Shown here: positions 34,313 through 44,940 of the stretch, piece after piece
How positions within the stretch are numbered: the first letter of the stretch is position 1
Layout of the letters: each line of letters starts with the position of its first letter
Assembly (NCBI RefSeq): GCF_017591425.1
Contig: NW_024465885.1
Span: 33,612,501-33,676,500, forward strand
Length of the DNA stretch: 64,000 nt
Reading direction: 5' to 3'
DNA from: Ochotona curzoniae
Taxonomy: Eukaryota > Chordata > Mammalia > Lagomorpha > Ochotonidae
Notes under the pieces: model-generated
Seen by the model: the letters and a program-made list of their open reading frames with translations, nothing else
What the model was told of the DNA's origin: nothing
Database searches by the model: none
Program-made: the position numbers and the translations under genes

Positions 34313-34450
34313 AAGAAATTCTCCTATGCTGATTTCATTTCCTTTTGGTGACGTCCCAGGAATGGGAAGACTGGGTATTATTGTAAATCTATTTCAGATC
34401 TCTGTGGATTCTCTATACTCTTTTCCATAATAATTTACCAATTTACAAGA
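34313..34450 (-). mobile_element. L1 fragment, ORF2, antisense (right part)
   Basis: TGCTGATTTCATTTCCTTTTGG ... CCCAGGAATGGGAAGACTGGG ... GGATTCTCTATACTCTTTTCCATAATAATTTACCAATTTACA is the continuation of the L1 interrupted at 33967. It corresponds to the familiar antisense stretch 'tccagaagtgggattgctgg ... ccatactgttttccataatggctgtaccaatttaca'. Confidence 0.85.
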
Positions 34451-37311
34451 TCACATTCAATATGTTTCTGAAAAATAAATGACTTTAAAAATGGTATCAT
34501 TTTTTAACAATAGCACATTACTGCTTTCTCTTGACAAGATGTGTTGTAAGTTTGTTTTCTTGCTATTTTTTTTTTCTGAATCATCTATACAGAACTTGAT
34601 CCTCTTCTTTATAAGCCTGATTTTTTTTTCAGTTAAGAGATCTTTATTCACTGCTTTTATTGTCAACAAATGCAGATATGGGTTATAAAATGATGTTAGA
34701 TGACTATGTTAGGATTAGAGTAACATTAGCCCCAAATTATATTTTATTTTAAAATATAATGTATATATTTGTGGGGTGGAGAGACATAAGCAAAATGCCC
34801 ATCTAATGATTCATTAACCAAAATCTTTCAACAGCTGTAGCTTGGCATTGTCAAATCCAAGATCCAGGAGCAAAATCCAGGTCTCCAACAAGGATTAAGG
34901 AATTTAAGTTACTTAAATCATCATTGTTGGCTCCCAGAATTTATGTTGACAATAAGCTGGTATCGTAAGTTTCAGCAGAAAATCAATTCCAGGTTCCTTG
35001 CTGTGAGATGCAGGATCATAGTCGGTGGATCAAATGTCTACCTCTGAAATTTTAAGAAATAGTTCTTTCCTCTCCTTATATTTTTATATTTAATTTATTG
35101 CAAATTTGTAACTTTGTATTGCATGAACAAGCATGCTTACAATTTTGATTTAAACATTACTACATACACTTAAGATCATATTTCAATCATTTATTATATA
35201 TCTTAAAGAATACTAAAAGATCACTATTTTACCAAATAGTAATGGATATTCCTTTGTCATTTCATTTATTACTAAATCATATTAACAATCTCTACCAAGC
35301 CTTTAATTTGATTTAGGAAAACACCAATGATTAATGTTCATTGATATGATCTAACACCATATTGGAATTAATCTTATTTATTCAAATAATTGTACAATGG
35401 GCTTGTGTTACTTTATTTCAGAATATGTCTACACTGTTAACTTGATCCACTTTTATTACCTTAGATTAATATCAATGTGCATTGGCATAAATATTTTTTC
35501 AATTTAGTAACTGATGAATAACATTTGAAAAGATGTTAATCCTTTCTTCAAATGCAATGAGAAAAAGGCAGATTATATATCTTTTATTTAAGCATATTTT
35601 TCACAGCAATATCAAAAAATGTAGAGGGAAACCTCAATTCTGCTAACAAAACTGAAAACTATTGACAGTCTCCAATTACAGACTTGCGCTGTGAGAAGTA
35701 TTCTTTTTCTAAATGGAGAAATACAGTTAGTTTAGCTCATGCCGATCAGTATCATAAAATTTTTTATGCTCACTGAGTGGTCAACATACCAGCATTCTGT
35801 TTCTTTATCCCCAGACTATACAGTATTTCAAGCCAGCAATCCTATGTTAGTTTCATTCATTGTGGCTCGTACTATTCAGTAAATAGATACATGTGAACAA
35901 AGCTGTTTGGGGGCAACTAGGAGAAGCATGTTCTTCTTTGGACTAGTTGCTACACTATACTACATTCAAGCAATTGCTTTTCTCTTTCTAGTTACAACCA
36001 TCAAAAAATAGCTGAGAATCTTGATTTCAAATGTCTGCCCCAAATTCCGTTATCTACCTGATTCTGAGAAATTAGTGTAACAAAACCGGCACTTAATTTT
36101 TCTCAACAGTAGCAAGATCCCATTAAGATATTCTTAGACTGAGTATTTTTTTTCTTAAATAAAATGGTAAGCAAAAAATCCCAGTGAGTCATAGAAAACC
36201 GAATCTATTTTAGCATAGTGTCCTCAGTGTATATTAGATAATGCATCCATTTTAAAACAAAATGCTGGGTTGATGAGAAAACAGCTTCCTTGACTGACAC
36301 AGAGAACGCAGAATAAAATGCACCAAGTTTTGGTTAAAAAAATAGGATGTAATGCCTCAGAGTAATCTCAGATTTAGTAGAGAATAAAATGATTAGGATA
36401 TGTTGATTCAAATGTGCAAAATTTAACTTTGAATTCTTTCGAATCCATATGATTTATAAATGTGAGTAAGATTAAGCAAGTACACTACTACTTGCATTCC
36501 CCCCACACACACTTTTGCTGCTGAAATCCCTGAGGTTTTTTGAAAGGAGTCTGAATTACCATGCTGCAGCAGCAAGTATGCAAAAGAGAAACAGCCTATT
36601 TTCTACACCATACATACAGTTTCCTGACACCGCACTAGCCTATTATCCAGAAAAGATTATCCTCCAAACTCCCTTCTCGTGGGTCTTTAAACATTCTACT
36701 TTATTTTTAATTGCTTAAATCATTGCATACAGATGTAGTCACAGGGAATAATGTGATATTATTTTGATATGCATATGCATTGTGCAATGATCAATTAATG
36801 TTGATGTCTGTTGTTTTGTTACATCGAATGGTAACTATAGTTAAGAAAAAATTATTTTGTATTTAAACATGGGTAAGAGTTTTTTTCTAAATGATAAACT
36901 TTCAAGTAAGTAGTATGCATAACGTCTTCATTCAAATTTAAAGGGACACCCAATTCACTTACCAGTTTTTCTTACTTATCTAACTGCAAAAATTTAATCG
37001 CAGATAGTATATGGAGATTTACAGAAAATAAACACAAGTAACTCAACATGCTTCAGCCATGTATTTAGGAGGTAGCAAGTTAAGTAGAAATATTCTTATT
37101 TTGCTATTTTTCCTTGTAGAATTTTCTCGAATGGTTACTGTATAATTCCAATGTGTGGATCTAATATTCTTCATGCTATTGCCAGCAAACAAAATGTTAG
37201 AGACAGAAGGCTCCTTGCTTTTCATGAAAACATAAATACTTGAGCAGACTCTGTGTGTGTGTTTATGTCACAGAACGCTTAGAAACAAAATAGTCCATTC
37301 CAGAGTTTTGA
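34451..37311. other. Long AT-rich stretch, mostly unassigned
   Basis: No gene and no well-supported repeat apart from a possible SINE remnant at 34745-34960. The small open frames lack recognisable domains. Confidence 0.5.
34745..34960 (-). mobile_element. Possible very old C-SINE, antisense
   Basis: AATGATTCATTAACCAAAATC, ACAGCTGTAGCTTGGC, AAGATCCAGGAGCAAAATCCAGGTCTCC and AGGAATTTAAGTTACTTAAATCATC are weak echoes of an antisense SINE body in the right order. The tail and head are not clear. Confidence 0.4.
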
Positions 37312-37679
37312 AAGATTTATTTTACTTGAAAGAGAGAAAGAGAGAGTAGGCTTTCTGATTTTCTTTAGGACTTGCATTATTTTTATTTGAAAGGCAAAGT
37401 TATAGATGGGGGAAAGAGAGATATTTTCCATTTGCTGGTTCACTTCCCAAATGGTTGCAAGTTATACCAGGGTCAGTCTGAAGCCGGGAATCACAATGTT
37501 CTTATGGATATTCGACATGTGTTCAGGGCCCAAGCCCTTGGACCATCCTCTGCTGCTTTCACAGGCTGTTATCAGGGAACTGTTATCAGGGAAGTGGAGC
37601 ATCTCAGATTAGAACTGGCATTATTTTTTTTGGTATTCCTGGACCTCAGTCAGAATTTATGTGTTGCACCATCATGCAG
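37312..37679 (-). mobile_element. Old C-SINE, antisense, host of a younger SINE
   Basis: AAAGATTTATTTTACTTGAAAGAGAG is an antisense tail, partly repeated by TTATTTTTATTTGAAAGGCAAAG at about 37377. It is followed by TTTGCTGGTTCACTTCCC, GGGCCCAAGCCCTTGGACC and a degraded head ending ATCATGCAGACCCC. The two tail-like stretches suggest a tail duplication or two overlapping insertions. Its head end supplied the target site of the next SINE. Confidence 0.75.
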
Positions 37680-37688
37680 ACCCCATTC

Positions 37689-38035
37689 TTTTTTTTTTTT
37701 TTTTGAGGGGGGATTTATATATTTTTATTGGAATGTCAAATACACAGAGAGAAGGAGAGACAGAGAGAAAGAGCTTCTGTCCGTTGATTGATTCACTCCT
37801 GAAGTGACCACAATATCCGGAGCTGAGCTGAGCTGATCTGAAACCAGGAGTCAGGAGCCTTCTTCAAGTCTCCCATGCAGGTCCCAAGGCTTTTAGGCTA
37901 TACTCAATTGCTTTCCCTGCCCACAAGTAGGAGCTGGATGGGAAGTGGTGCTGCCGGGATTAGAACCAGCACCCATATGGGATCCAGGTTCATGGAAAGT
38001 GAGGACTTTAGCTGATAGGCTACCGTGCCAGGCCC
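37689..38035 (-). mobile_element. C-SINE, antisense, nested at the head of an older SINE
   Basis: It is bounded by ACCCCATTC at 37680-37688 and 38036-38044, a perfect 9-bp duplication. Reading the plus strand: T16 tail, TTTTTATTGGAATGTCAAATACACAG, CAGGAGTCAGGAGCC, TGGATGGGAAGTGGTGCTGCCGGGATTAGAACC, CCATATGGGATCC, then GCTACCGTGCCAGGCCC. It is better preserved than its host, consistent with later insertion. A CTGAG repeat near 37825 is peculiar to this copy. Confidence 0.95.
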
Positions 38036-38099
38036 ACCCCATTCCTATTTCTCTGGGCCACTTGTTCGCTATGAAATGGAAGTAAGGATATTATTATTT

Positions 38100-39020
38100 T
38101 CTGTTTGTTTTAGAGTTTTGTTGTAAGTATCAAAAGTGTATGGCTATTGTTAGCAGGCAAGAGTAGTAAGACTGGTAGTAAAAGAAACAGATCAACCACA
38201 AACCCACCAAAATACAAATAATACTCCTAACAAAACTAGAACAAAATCCATATGGAACTATAAAACTCCAGAATAATGAAAGCAATCTTAAACCATGAAA
38301 ACAATCCAGAAGCACCACAAATACCAGATCTGTTGACATACTACAGTGATATTGCAACTAAACAACACAGTACTAGCTGAAAATTACACATCCATTAGTG
38401 GAATATAGTCGAAATTCCAGAAATAAATCCACACATCAACATTCAACTCATCTTCCCTAAAGGTGCTAACAATATTCCCTGTATGATAAATTGATGTGGA
38501 AATATAAATTTTCACATACAGAAGTTAAGAAGCAGATACCTGTTTCATTTCCTTTTCCCAAATCAACACAGAATGGATATAACCTGGAACAACAGATATA
38601 AACCTGATGAAAATTGTCAAAACATTCACATGGGAAATCACTTTGTGTATAAAAACCCCAAAGCACAGGAACTAAAAGAACAAATAGACAAATGGGATTA
38701 TATCACACTAAGAAGTGCTGCGTAGCAAGAACAAACAGCAGAAAGAAGAGAGCTAACAGAACGGGAGAAAATATTTGTAAACTGAATCTTATAAAATATT
38801 CATATCCAAGCTCTATTAAGAAGTTCAAGATATTGAATAAAAACACATCTCAAACAATCCAGCTAAGGACTGGAAAAGGATATAGTTTTTCAGAAGCAGA
38901 AAGACAAATGGGTAACAGAAATTTCAAAAAATTCTCTGAACTTATGGATGCTGAAGAAAGATTAAGAGTGAAACTTGCTCAACTTAAGTATTTTTATTTC
39001 TTAAGACAAGTATAATTTTT
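38100..39020 (+). mobile_element. L1 fragment: ORF2 C-terminal third, sense
   Basis: About 900 bp of degenerate L1 ORF2. A reading that begins at 38630 gives GNHFVYKNPKAQELKEQ followed by IDKWDYITLRSAA. This parallels the conserved C-terminal region of L1 ORF2 that reads '...KTPKA...KAKIDKWDxIKLKSF' in other mammals. Further on, ACGGGAGAAAATATTTGTAAA matches the 'EWEKIFA' stretch. Upstream, ACATACTACAGTGATATTGC falls in the weakly conserved segment before it. Multiple stops and frameshifts make it inactive. The 107-codon frame at 38692-39015 is a remnant of this ORF, not a gene. Confidence 0.85.
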
Positions 39021-39044
39021 AAAATGTGTAGGATGCCATATTAT

Positions 39045-39300
39045 CTCCTAAGGGTCATTGTAACAAATCATCAAGACTGGATGCCTTAAAGTGATAGAAT
39101 GTTACCTTCTCACAGTTTGGAGGATATTCATACAAAATTAAGGTTTTGTCTCCACCATACTCAGTCCGCTGGGGAGGAAATTTTCCTGCTGCTCATAACA
39201 TCTAGTGTTTGCACACATTTTTCCTCGTTTACTTTGTAGATGCATTAGTTCAATCATGTGGACACATGCTCTTTTTGTGGACTTCTACTCTTTTTTGTAA
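39045..39300 (+). mobile_element. MLT1-type LTR (ERVL-MaLR), sense
   Basis: GGGTCATTGTAACAAATCATCAAGACTGGATGCCTTAAAGTGATAGAATG ... CTTCTCACAGTTTGGAGG follows the MaLR landmark 'gggctgccataacaaagtaccacagactgggtggcttaaacaacagaaat ... ctcacagttctggaggc' (recalled). It is followed by AAGGTTTTGTC and a CACATGCTCTTTTTGTGG stretch in the expected order. This is a non-autonomous mammalian LTR from before the lagomorph radiation. Confidence 0.75.
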
Positions 39301-39366
39301 CAACAGTTTTTTTTTACACCTGCATGTGTCAAACTGTGGATCACAGACTTAGCTTTCTTTTTTTCC

Positions 39367-39645
39367 CCAAGATTTATTTTATTTATATATTTTACATTAG
39401 AAAGGTAGATATGCAGACAGAAGGAGAGACAAAAAGAAAGATCATTGTTCCATTGATTCATTCCCCAAGTGGTCACAACACACAGGTGCGGGGTCCCAAA
39501 GCTTTGGGCCGTCCTCCACTGCTTTACCAGGCCAGAAACATGAGACTGGATGGGAAGTGGAGCAGACAAGACATGAACTGCACCCATATTGGATCCTGGA
39601 GGATGCGCGGTGATGGATTATCCACTAGGCTATCATGCTAGGTCC
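39367..39645 (-). mobile_element. C-SINE, antisense, with internal deletion
   Basis: CCCCAAGATTTATTTTATTTATATATTTTACATTAGAAAGG, then GATTCATTCCCCAAGTGGTCACAACACAC jumps straight to GGTGCGGGGTCCCAAAGC. The CCAGGAGCC...CTCCCAC block of about 40 bp is missing. The head reads ATTATCCACTAGGCTATCATGCTAGG. Confidence 0.92.
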
Positions 39646-39884
39646 AGTTTTGTCTTTTTTAGAAATAGGCCTGGTCATATTGTGTTTGTTTTAATAATTT
39701 CACTTAAACATGATTGTCTGTGGGTAGCTCATACTCCAAAATGAGGTCCTGTTCCTTGATGATGGTTGTGAAGGACAGGGTTCCACTAATAGCCAAAAAC
39801 ATTTAAACTTTGGGGCTCCATGAAAATGAAAATATAATATACCTATAAAATATGATGTATAAACTTAGTAATGCATGTCACAGC

Positions 39885-40103
39885 TCTGCCCCCAAATCAG
39901 CTTCCTGGCATTGCATCTGATGGACAATGGATGAGGGCCCAAGTGTTTGAGTCTCTGATACCCACTTGGGATATCCATATATAGCTTTTGGCTCCTGGTT
40001 CCATCTCGATGTAGTCACAGCTATTGTACCAATTTGAGGTGTGATCCAACAAATGGAAAACTTTTCTCTTTTCCTCTAGCTCTCATTTTGTGTTTCTGCA
40101 TTT
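39885..40103 (+). mobile_element. Old C-SINE, sense, host of a truncated SINE
   Basis: TCCTGGCATTGCATCTGATGG, GGGCCCAAGTGTTTGAGTCTCTGATACCC, TTGGCTCCTGGTTCC, TTGTACCAATTTGAGG and CTTTTCCTCTAGCTCTC are a sense SINE of the older subtype. The head is lost. Its tail region TTTCAAATACATTTTT was the target for the next insertion. Confidence 0.75.
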
Positions 40104-40117
40104 CAAATACATTTTTA

Positions 40118-40205
40118 AGATTTATCTTTATTTTGATTGTAATGTTAGATATATAGAGAGAAGGAGAGACAGAGAGGAAGAGCTTGGGTTCATTGATTAA
40201 CTCCC
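40118..40205 (-). mobile_element. 5'-truncated C-SINE with 14-bp target duplication
   Basis: Only about 88 bp of antisense SINE tail and adjoining body (GATTTATCTTTATTTTGATTG ... GAGAGAAGGAGAGACAGAGAGGAAGAG ... GATTAACTCC) are present. Identical CAAATACATTTTTA at 40104-40117 and 40206-40219 shows that the short piece is a complete integration event, with reverse transcription ending early. 5' truncation is common for L1 and less common for a SINE. Confidence 0.9.
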
Positions 40206-40784
40206 CAAATACATTTTTACAAAGAATAAATATCTAAGAGGAAAAAGACACTAAATTTTATAACTGGTATTTTCTTACCATAATTTCTGCTTCTAGAATT
40301 TCATCTACCAGTCTAACAGTTGTTTCTATATGAAGATTCATTACATTAATATATAGTTGATCCTTCCTAAATATTAAAATAATTATAGAAGGTGATTCAC
40401 TATTCATTTTAATATCAGGAATTTATATTACTGGAAAGTTATCAGATTTTAAAAATGATCACTACGGTGTTAATTTATGTATTTTTACTTAACAAATTTA
40501 TACATAGTATGTGGAGTGCTAACTTAAAAGATGAAACCTTACATTTGATTGCTCGTTTAAAGTTCTGTGTTTGTGATCGCATGAATTATATTTGTTCAGA
40601 AAATGTTTGCTCCTTCCTTCTCCCATTATGCATGAGTTTATCACACTAGCCCATTGAGGCTGGGTCTGGCCTGGAGAATGATATAACAAGCCATATATAC
40701 CTCGTGAGCAGAAGTCCTCAATGTACTTGCACATACTGGCTTCCTTCTTAGGTTCCTCATGCATATGCATAAAAGTAGCATGAC

Positions 40785-41095
40785 TCCGGAGCTGGTGTGT
40801 TGACATAGAAGGCTGAGTTGTGAAGCCAGCATTCCATATGGACATGTTTGTGTCCTGGCTGTTCCATTTCTAATCCAGTTCCACATGGGCTAAGAAATTT
40901 GTGGAGAATGGCCCAAGTCCTTGGGTACCTGCACCCACTTAGGAGGTCCAGAATATTTTCCTGACTCCTGGCTTTGGATTATGTCACCTCTGGTCTTAGG
41001 GGCCACTTAGAGAGTGAACCAGCAGATGGCAGAACTCTCTCTTCTTTCTGTAAAATCATCCTATAGGCAAAAAAAAAAAAAAAAAAAAAAAAAAA
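40785..41095 (+). mobile_element. Old C-SINE, sense, with 27-A tail
   Basis: GGAGCTGGTGTGTTGACATAGAAGGC, CAGCATTCCATATGGACATG, GGCCCAAGTCCTTGGGTACCTGCACCC, CTGACTCCTGGCTTTGGATTATG, CAGCAGATGGCAGAACTCTC, ending in an uninterrupted A27 run at 41069-41095. The long pure A run is unusual for a copy this diverged and probably reflects later slippage. Confidence 0.85.
41069..41095. repeat. Poly-A tract (27 bases)
   Basis: An uninterrupted run of 27 A residues at the end of a SINE. It is the longest homopolymer that I saw in the window. Confidence 0.97.
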
Positions 41096-41169
41096 GGAAA
41101 TCTTTTTAAAAAGTTATCAATTGATTCAAAATTATAGATAGTAGTCACAATTTAGCATTAAGGAATACA

Positions 41170-41470
41170 GGGCTGGCATTATTGTACCTCAGGTCAGGCT
41201 CAGACTGGCACACCAGCATTTTATTTGCTGCATTGCATCTGATCCAGTTCCCTAGAAACATGCCTAAGAAGCACTGGGACATAGCATGAGTGCTGTGGGT
41301 TCTTGGGCTGGAAGGAGCTCCAGCCTGTGGGCTTCAGCATGGCCCAGTCCTGGACAATGCAGTCATCTATGGAGTGAAGAGAAGAGATCTCTCTCTCTCT
41401 CTTTCTCTTTCTCCATCTCTCATTCTCTGCTTATCTGTGTGTGTGTGTGTCTCCATCTCTTTTAAATTCT
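41170..41470 (+). mobile_element. Old C-SINE, sense, with CT and GT tracts
   Basis: GGGCTGGCATTATTGTACCTCAGG, CACACCAGCATTTTATTTGCTGC, GATCCAGTTCCC, then GGGTTCTTGGGCTGG, TCATCTATGGAGTGAAG, (TC)n at 41388-41402 and (TG)n near 41436-41450. A block that normally reads GCCCAAGTGCTTGGG is rearranged. It belongs to the old subtype. Confidence 0.72.
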
Positions 41471-41639
41471 TCACACAAGCAAATACATGTACACAAGCAT
41501 ATATATTTTAACTCTTAGTGTTAAGGAGTAGAGATAGAAGCCATTTCAAATGGGAAACTGATTTCTTCAGATTTGCTTTTAGCATTGTTTGAAATTTTCA
41601 CTTTCACAAATATGCAATTAAAATGTGTTTCAAAAACTA

Positions 41640-42185
41640 TTTTCCTACTATAATGCTAAGGGAAATGAGTGAATCCCAAAAGGTTAGATACCACATGTTT
41701 GCCTTAATTTAACCAGTAATTTTTGCTTGTTTGTTTATTTGTTTTTGAACTTGTCATTGATACTGTCTCAACCCATGTGTTGTGAAAAATTGAATTTGCA
41801 TTATTTTTAACGTATTGTTTACTCAATACTATGTCAATCAATTCCATAACATTGTATATTGTTGCTGATGTTTTGTTGGGGCTTTTAACTGACCGGAACT
41901 TTACTCTGTTAGCTCTACCTTCAGACCAGAGAAGGTCTCCTCAAGAAGCCGCTGAACTTATCTGGACAATAAGATGCTGGACTCTATGCTAGATATATGC
42001 TTGCAATGAAGGAATCTCAACTGAACTTCAACTGTGATTATGCAGCAAGGTGGAGGAATCCACCATGGGGGGAGGATTGTGGGAGGGGTGGGGGGAATCC
42101 CAGCACCTATAAAACTGTAGCACATAATACAATGTTATTAACAATGAAAAATTAATTTCAAAAATGTAAAAAATGTAAAAAAATA
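41640..42185 (+). mobile_element. 5'-truncated L1: last codons of ORF2 and whole 3'UTR, sense
   Basis: It starts in ATAATGCTAAGGGAAATGAGTGAATCCCAAAAGG, the end of ORF2, and runs through the 3'UTR. Shared blocks with the antisense copy at 53.6-54.1 kb include GATACTGTCTCAACCCA, TTGGGGCTTTTAACTGACCGGA and CTTATCTGGACAATAAGATGCTGGACTC. A G-rich tract (42067-42095) lies just before the end, followed by TATAAAACTGTAGCACATAATACAATG and an A-rich tail. This is one of the better preserved L1 3' ends here. Confidence 0.92.
42067..42095 (+). other. G-rich tract with quadruplex potential in an L1 3'UTR
   Basis: Four or more G runs (G6, G3, G4, G6) within 29 bases satisfy the usual quadruplex pattern. 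G-rich polypurine tracts are known in mammalian L1 3'UTRs. The counterpart is the C-rich tract at 53643-53671. Confidence 0.85.
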
Positions 42186-43431
42186 TATATATTTTCCTTA
42201 TTTGTCTCTGAAGATATCTCCAATATATATATAATATCTATAAAACTGAAAAGCCATGTCGATATTCCACATGAGTCTATCATGTGTGCTTAATTTCAAA
42301 ATATGGTAACATCATCTGCCCACTAATGCATTGGAATATTCTTTCATCATCAATTTGCACTTAGTAGCTTATCCATGAATAAAGTCTATATGTCATAAGT
42401 ATTTTGTCTCTATTTATGTTTTCATTTTTAAATTCATCATGATTTAATTTACAAATTCAAAGCTAAAATCCAATCAACAGTATTTTCCTTTATGTTTTCT
42501 GTATTTGGTGGCACATAAAGGCTGTGAACCAAGAGTTTTCATTTTCAATAAGCTTTCATTAAGCACTTGCCCTAGCCGACAGTCACAGGGAGCCAATTAA
42601 GTAGTTGTCCTGCACGCATTTTTCAATCCTGTTGCGGAGATGAAAAATAAATGTACATTCACACAACATTAAGAAATGTTTTACCAACAGCAATTCACAA
42701 ATAAATGCAAATTGATACAGGGAAAATTGAGAACATATGTGCTAAAAATAAAGGGATGAGTAATTTAATGGAACTTCTCAAGAGTGGGAAATTGAAGATA
42801 ATAAAATACACAAGGCTTACAAAATTAGCAAGGCATCTTTTTTCTTCTCAATGTCTCCTTTATACATCTGTGAATTATTCTGTTTTGCATATAGTGAAGC
42901 AAGTTGAACCTTGCTGGGACAATTTTGTTTATACTTTCTCCTAGGGCAAAATGATTTGGGCTTTTTATGTTATTAACATTTAAGCACAAATGTTATTTTC
43001 AGCATCTTATGTTCAATTGAAAAGAAAATATAGTATCGGCCAAGAAATAAAAGATTGTTCATTTTTTGTACCAGGAGTGCATATGATACTCACATTCAAA
43101 TCCAGCTATGTTTTCTCATTCATCAGCCACATACAACTTTAGGCTTCATTTTAGAAATAGATATATAGTAAAAAGGAATACGATGGAAGTAATGATAGTA
43201 TCATGAAAGCATCAAAGAAAAACACACCATTAAACAAAAAAAATAGCTGAGTTGCTTATTTTTTCTTCTACAAATACATGTAATAACATATCTGCTGTTA
43301 TTGGCATCTGAAGATCACAAGTAGCAAAAGAAGGACTTCAGTGTTGGTGAAATGTTCGTGAAATTTCCTCAACATTTTTTAATTGCAACTTGATTCTATT
43401 CTACTGTCTAAATGATTTTCGTGGGGATCAT

Positions 43432-43475
<44 letters not shown>

Positions 43476-44002
43476 GTAATCAGCAGCACTTGTTATAGAT
43501 ACAAAATGACACAGGAAACTGTAACGGCATCAGAATTGTGGTATATTTACACCTCTTGCGTTTGCTATTTATTTTCATTCTAATTTTCCTATGAAGGTTC
43601 AATTATTTAATGCATGTTTTGCTCCTACTTGGATATCTCCTAAATGCTTAAATTACATATTACACTACTAAGGAGGATAGTTAATCTTCCATTAAAAAAT
43701 CAAGATGTATTCATATTACTTCCTTAAAAACAATTAAATCAAAATTATAATTGTTATTTTTGGAAGGCTCGTGTATATTAAGATATTTTCTAAGCAAATA
43801 CATTCAAGACAGAAATGTCTTCCGAATGCATATAAATGCTTATATATTTTTAAGTTATTCGTATTCTTTTTCTACTTTAAAAGTCTGAAGTCTACAATTT
43901 TTTTTCCTCTTTCTACAAGCACAGAATGGGAAAGTGAATAAGGATTTGTTAATAGATTACAGATTCCCTGAAGAACTATTAATTATCTCTTCAAACATTA
44001 TG
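42186..44002. other. No recognised gene or family; long CT microsatellite inside
   Basis: AT-rich, unassigned apart from the (CT)n run listed separately. The open frame at 42705-42944 has no recognisable domain. Confidence 0.5.
43437..43473. repeat. (CT)n microsatellite
   Basis: A near-pure run of about 18 CT units. The flank CAGTAATCAGCAGCACTTG is not clearly a SINE, so the source of the repeat is unknown. Confidence 0.97.
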
Positions 44003-44308
44003 TTTTATTAAATATTGTATTTATTTATTTGAAAGGCAGTTACAGAGAGAAGGAGCAAAAATGAGCTAAAGCTCTTCCATTTGGTGATTCCTTAAATGCC
44101 TACAATAGCCAGGGATGGGCCAGACTTCTAGAAATCAGGAGTCAGGAACTTCATTTGGATTCAATGCGGGTGCAGGCAATTTGGGAAATTCTCCTTTGTT
44201 TTACAAAGCTCTTACGCTGGATCATAAGTGGACCAGCTGGGACTTGAACTGGCATCCATATGGGACAATGGTGTTGGAAGCTTAAGTTTCACTAACATAC
44301 CGAGCTTC
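44003..44308 (-). mobile_element. Old C-SINE, antisense
   Basis: TTGTATTTATTTATTTGAAAGGCAG, AGAGAGAAGGAGC, GCTCTTCCATTTGGTGATTCC, AATCAGGAGTCAGGAAC, GATCATAAGTGGACCAGCTGGGACTTGAACTGGCATCC, ATATGGGACAATGG. Complete order with about one substitution in five. Confidence 0.85.
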
Positions 44309-44616
44309 AAAATTTCTGTTTATGACATTTCACACAAAGGAACTTTAAACCATGTATAGAAAATGTGATGAAAGATAAAGATATAAACTTTTGTTTCTCC
44401 ACATATTTTCTATCAAAGTAAGGATAATTTTTCAAGTCCATGAAGTCTTTTTTTTTTTTTTTTGCTACCTGGATAAAAACAGGTACCCTTTAAAATGTTT
44501 AAGATTAGGACACAAAAACAGAACAGAAAAACCAAGTTGGGACTCTAAGGTGGAACACTTGCCATAGATCTGCTATTGATCACTCTGCTTTTGTTTGTTT
44601 GTGTTTTTGTTTGTTT

Positions 44617-44940
44617 AAAGATTTAGACACTTATTTGAAGTGGCGTCACCAAAAGAACCAGGAAAAGTGTAAGAGTAAGAAAGTGAAAGATGGGGTGAGG
44701 GCGATAGTCTTCCATTCACTGGTTCGCTCCTCCAATAACCACAGCAGCCAGGGCTGGGCCTGCCAGAAGCTGAAACCCAGCAGCTTCTTGAGTGTTTCCT
44801 ATATGGGCGAAGAGGTCCAAGCACTTGGGAAATCTGCTGCTCTCTCAGGTCCATCAGCAGCGTGCATGATTGGAAGTGCTGGGACTTGAACTAGAACATG
44901 TAAGAGATGCCAGTTTGGGCGATGGCAGCATAACCTTCTA
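44617..44940 (-). mobile_element. Old C-SINE, antisense
   Basis: TTTAAAGATTTAGACACTTATTTGAAG, GTCTTCCATTCACTGGTTCGCTCC, AACCACAGCAGCCAGGGCTGGGCC, GGGCGAAGAGGTCCAAGCACTTGGG, GTGCTGGGACTTGAACTAG. The head is degraded. The open frames over it (96 codons sense, 79 codons antisense) are not genes. Confidence 0.85.

Noticed and set aside
38692..39015. 107-codon lysine-rich frame
   Set aside because: Part of a decayed L1 ORF2, with the frame broken just upstream.
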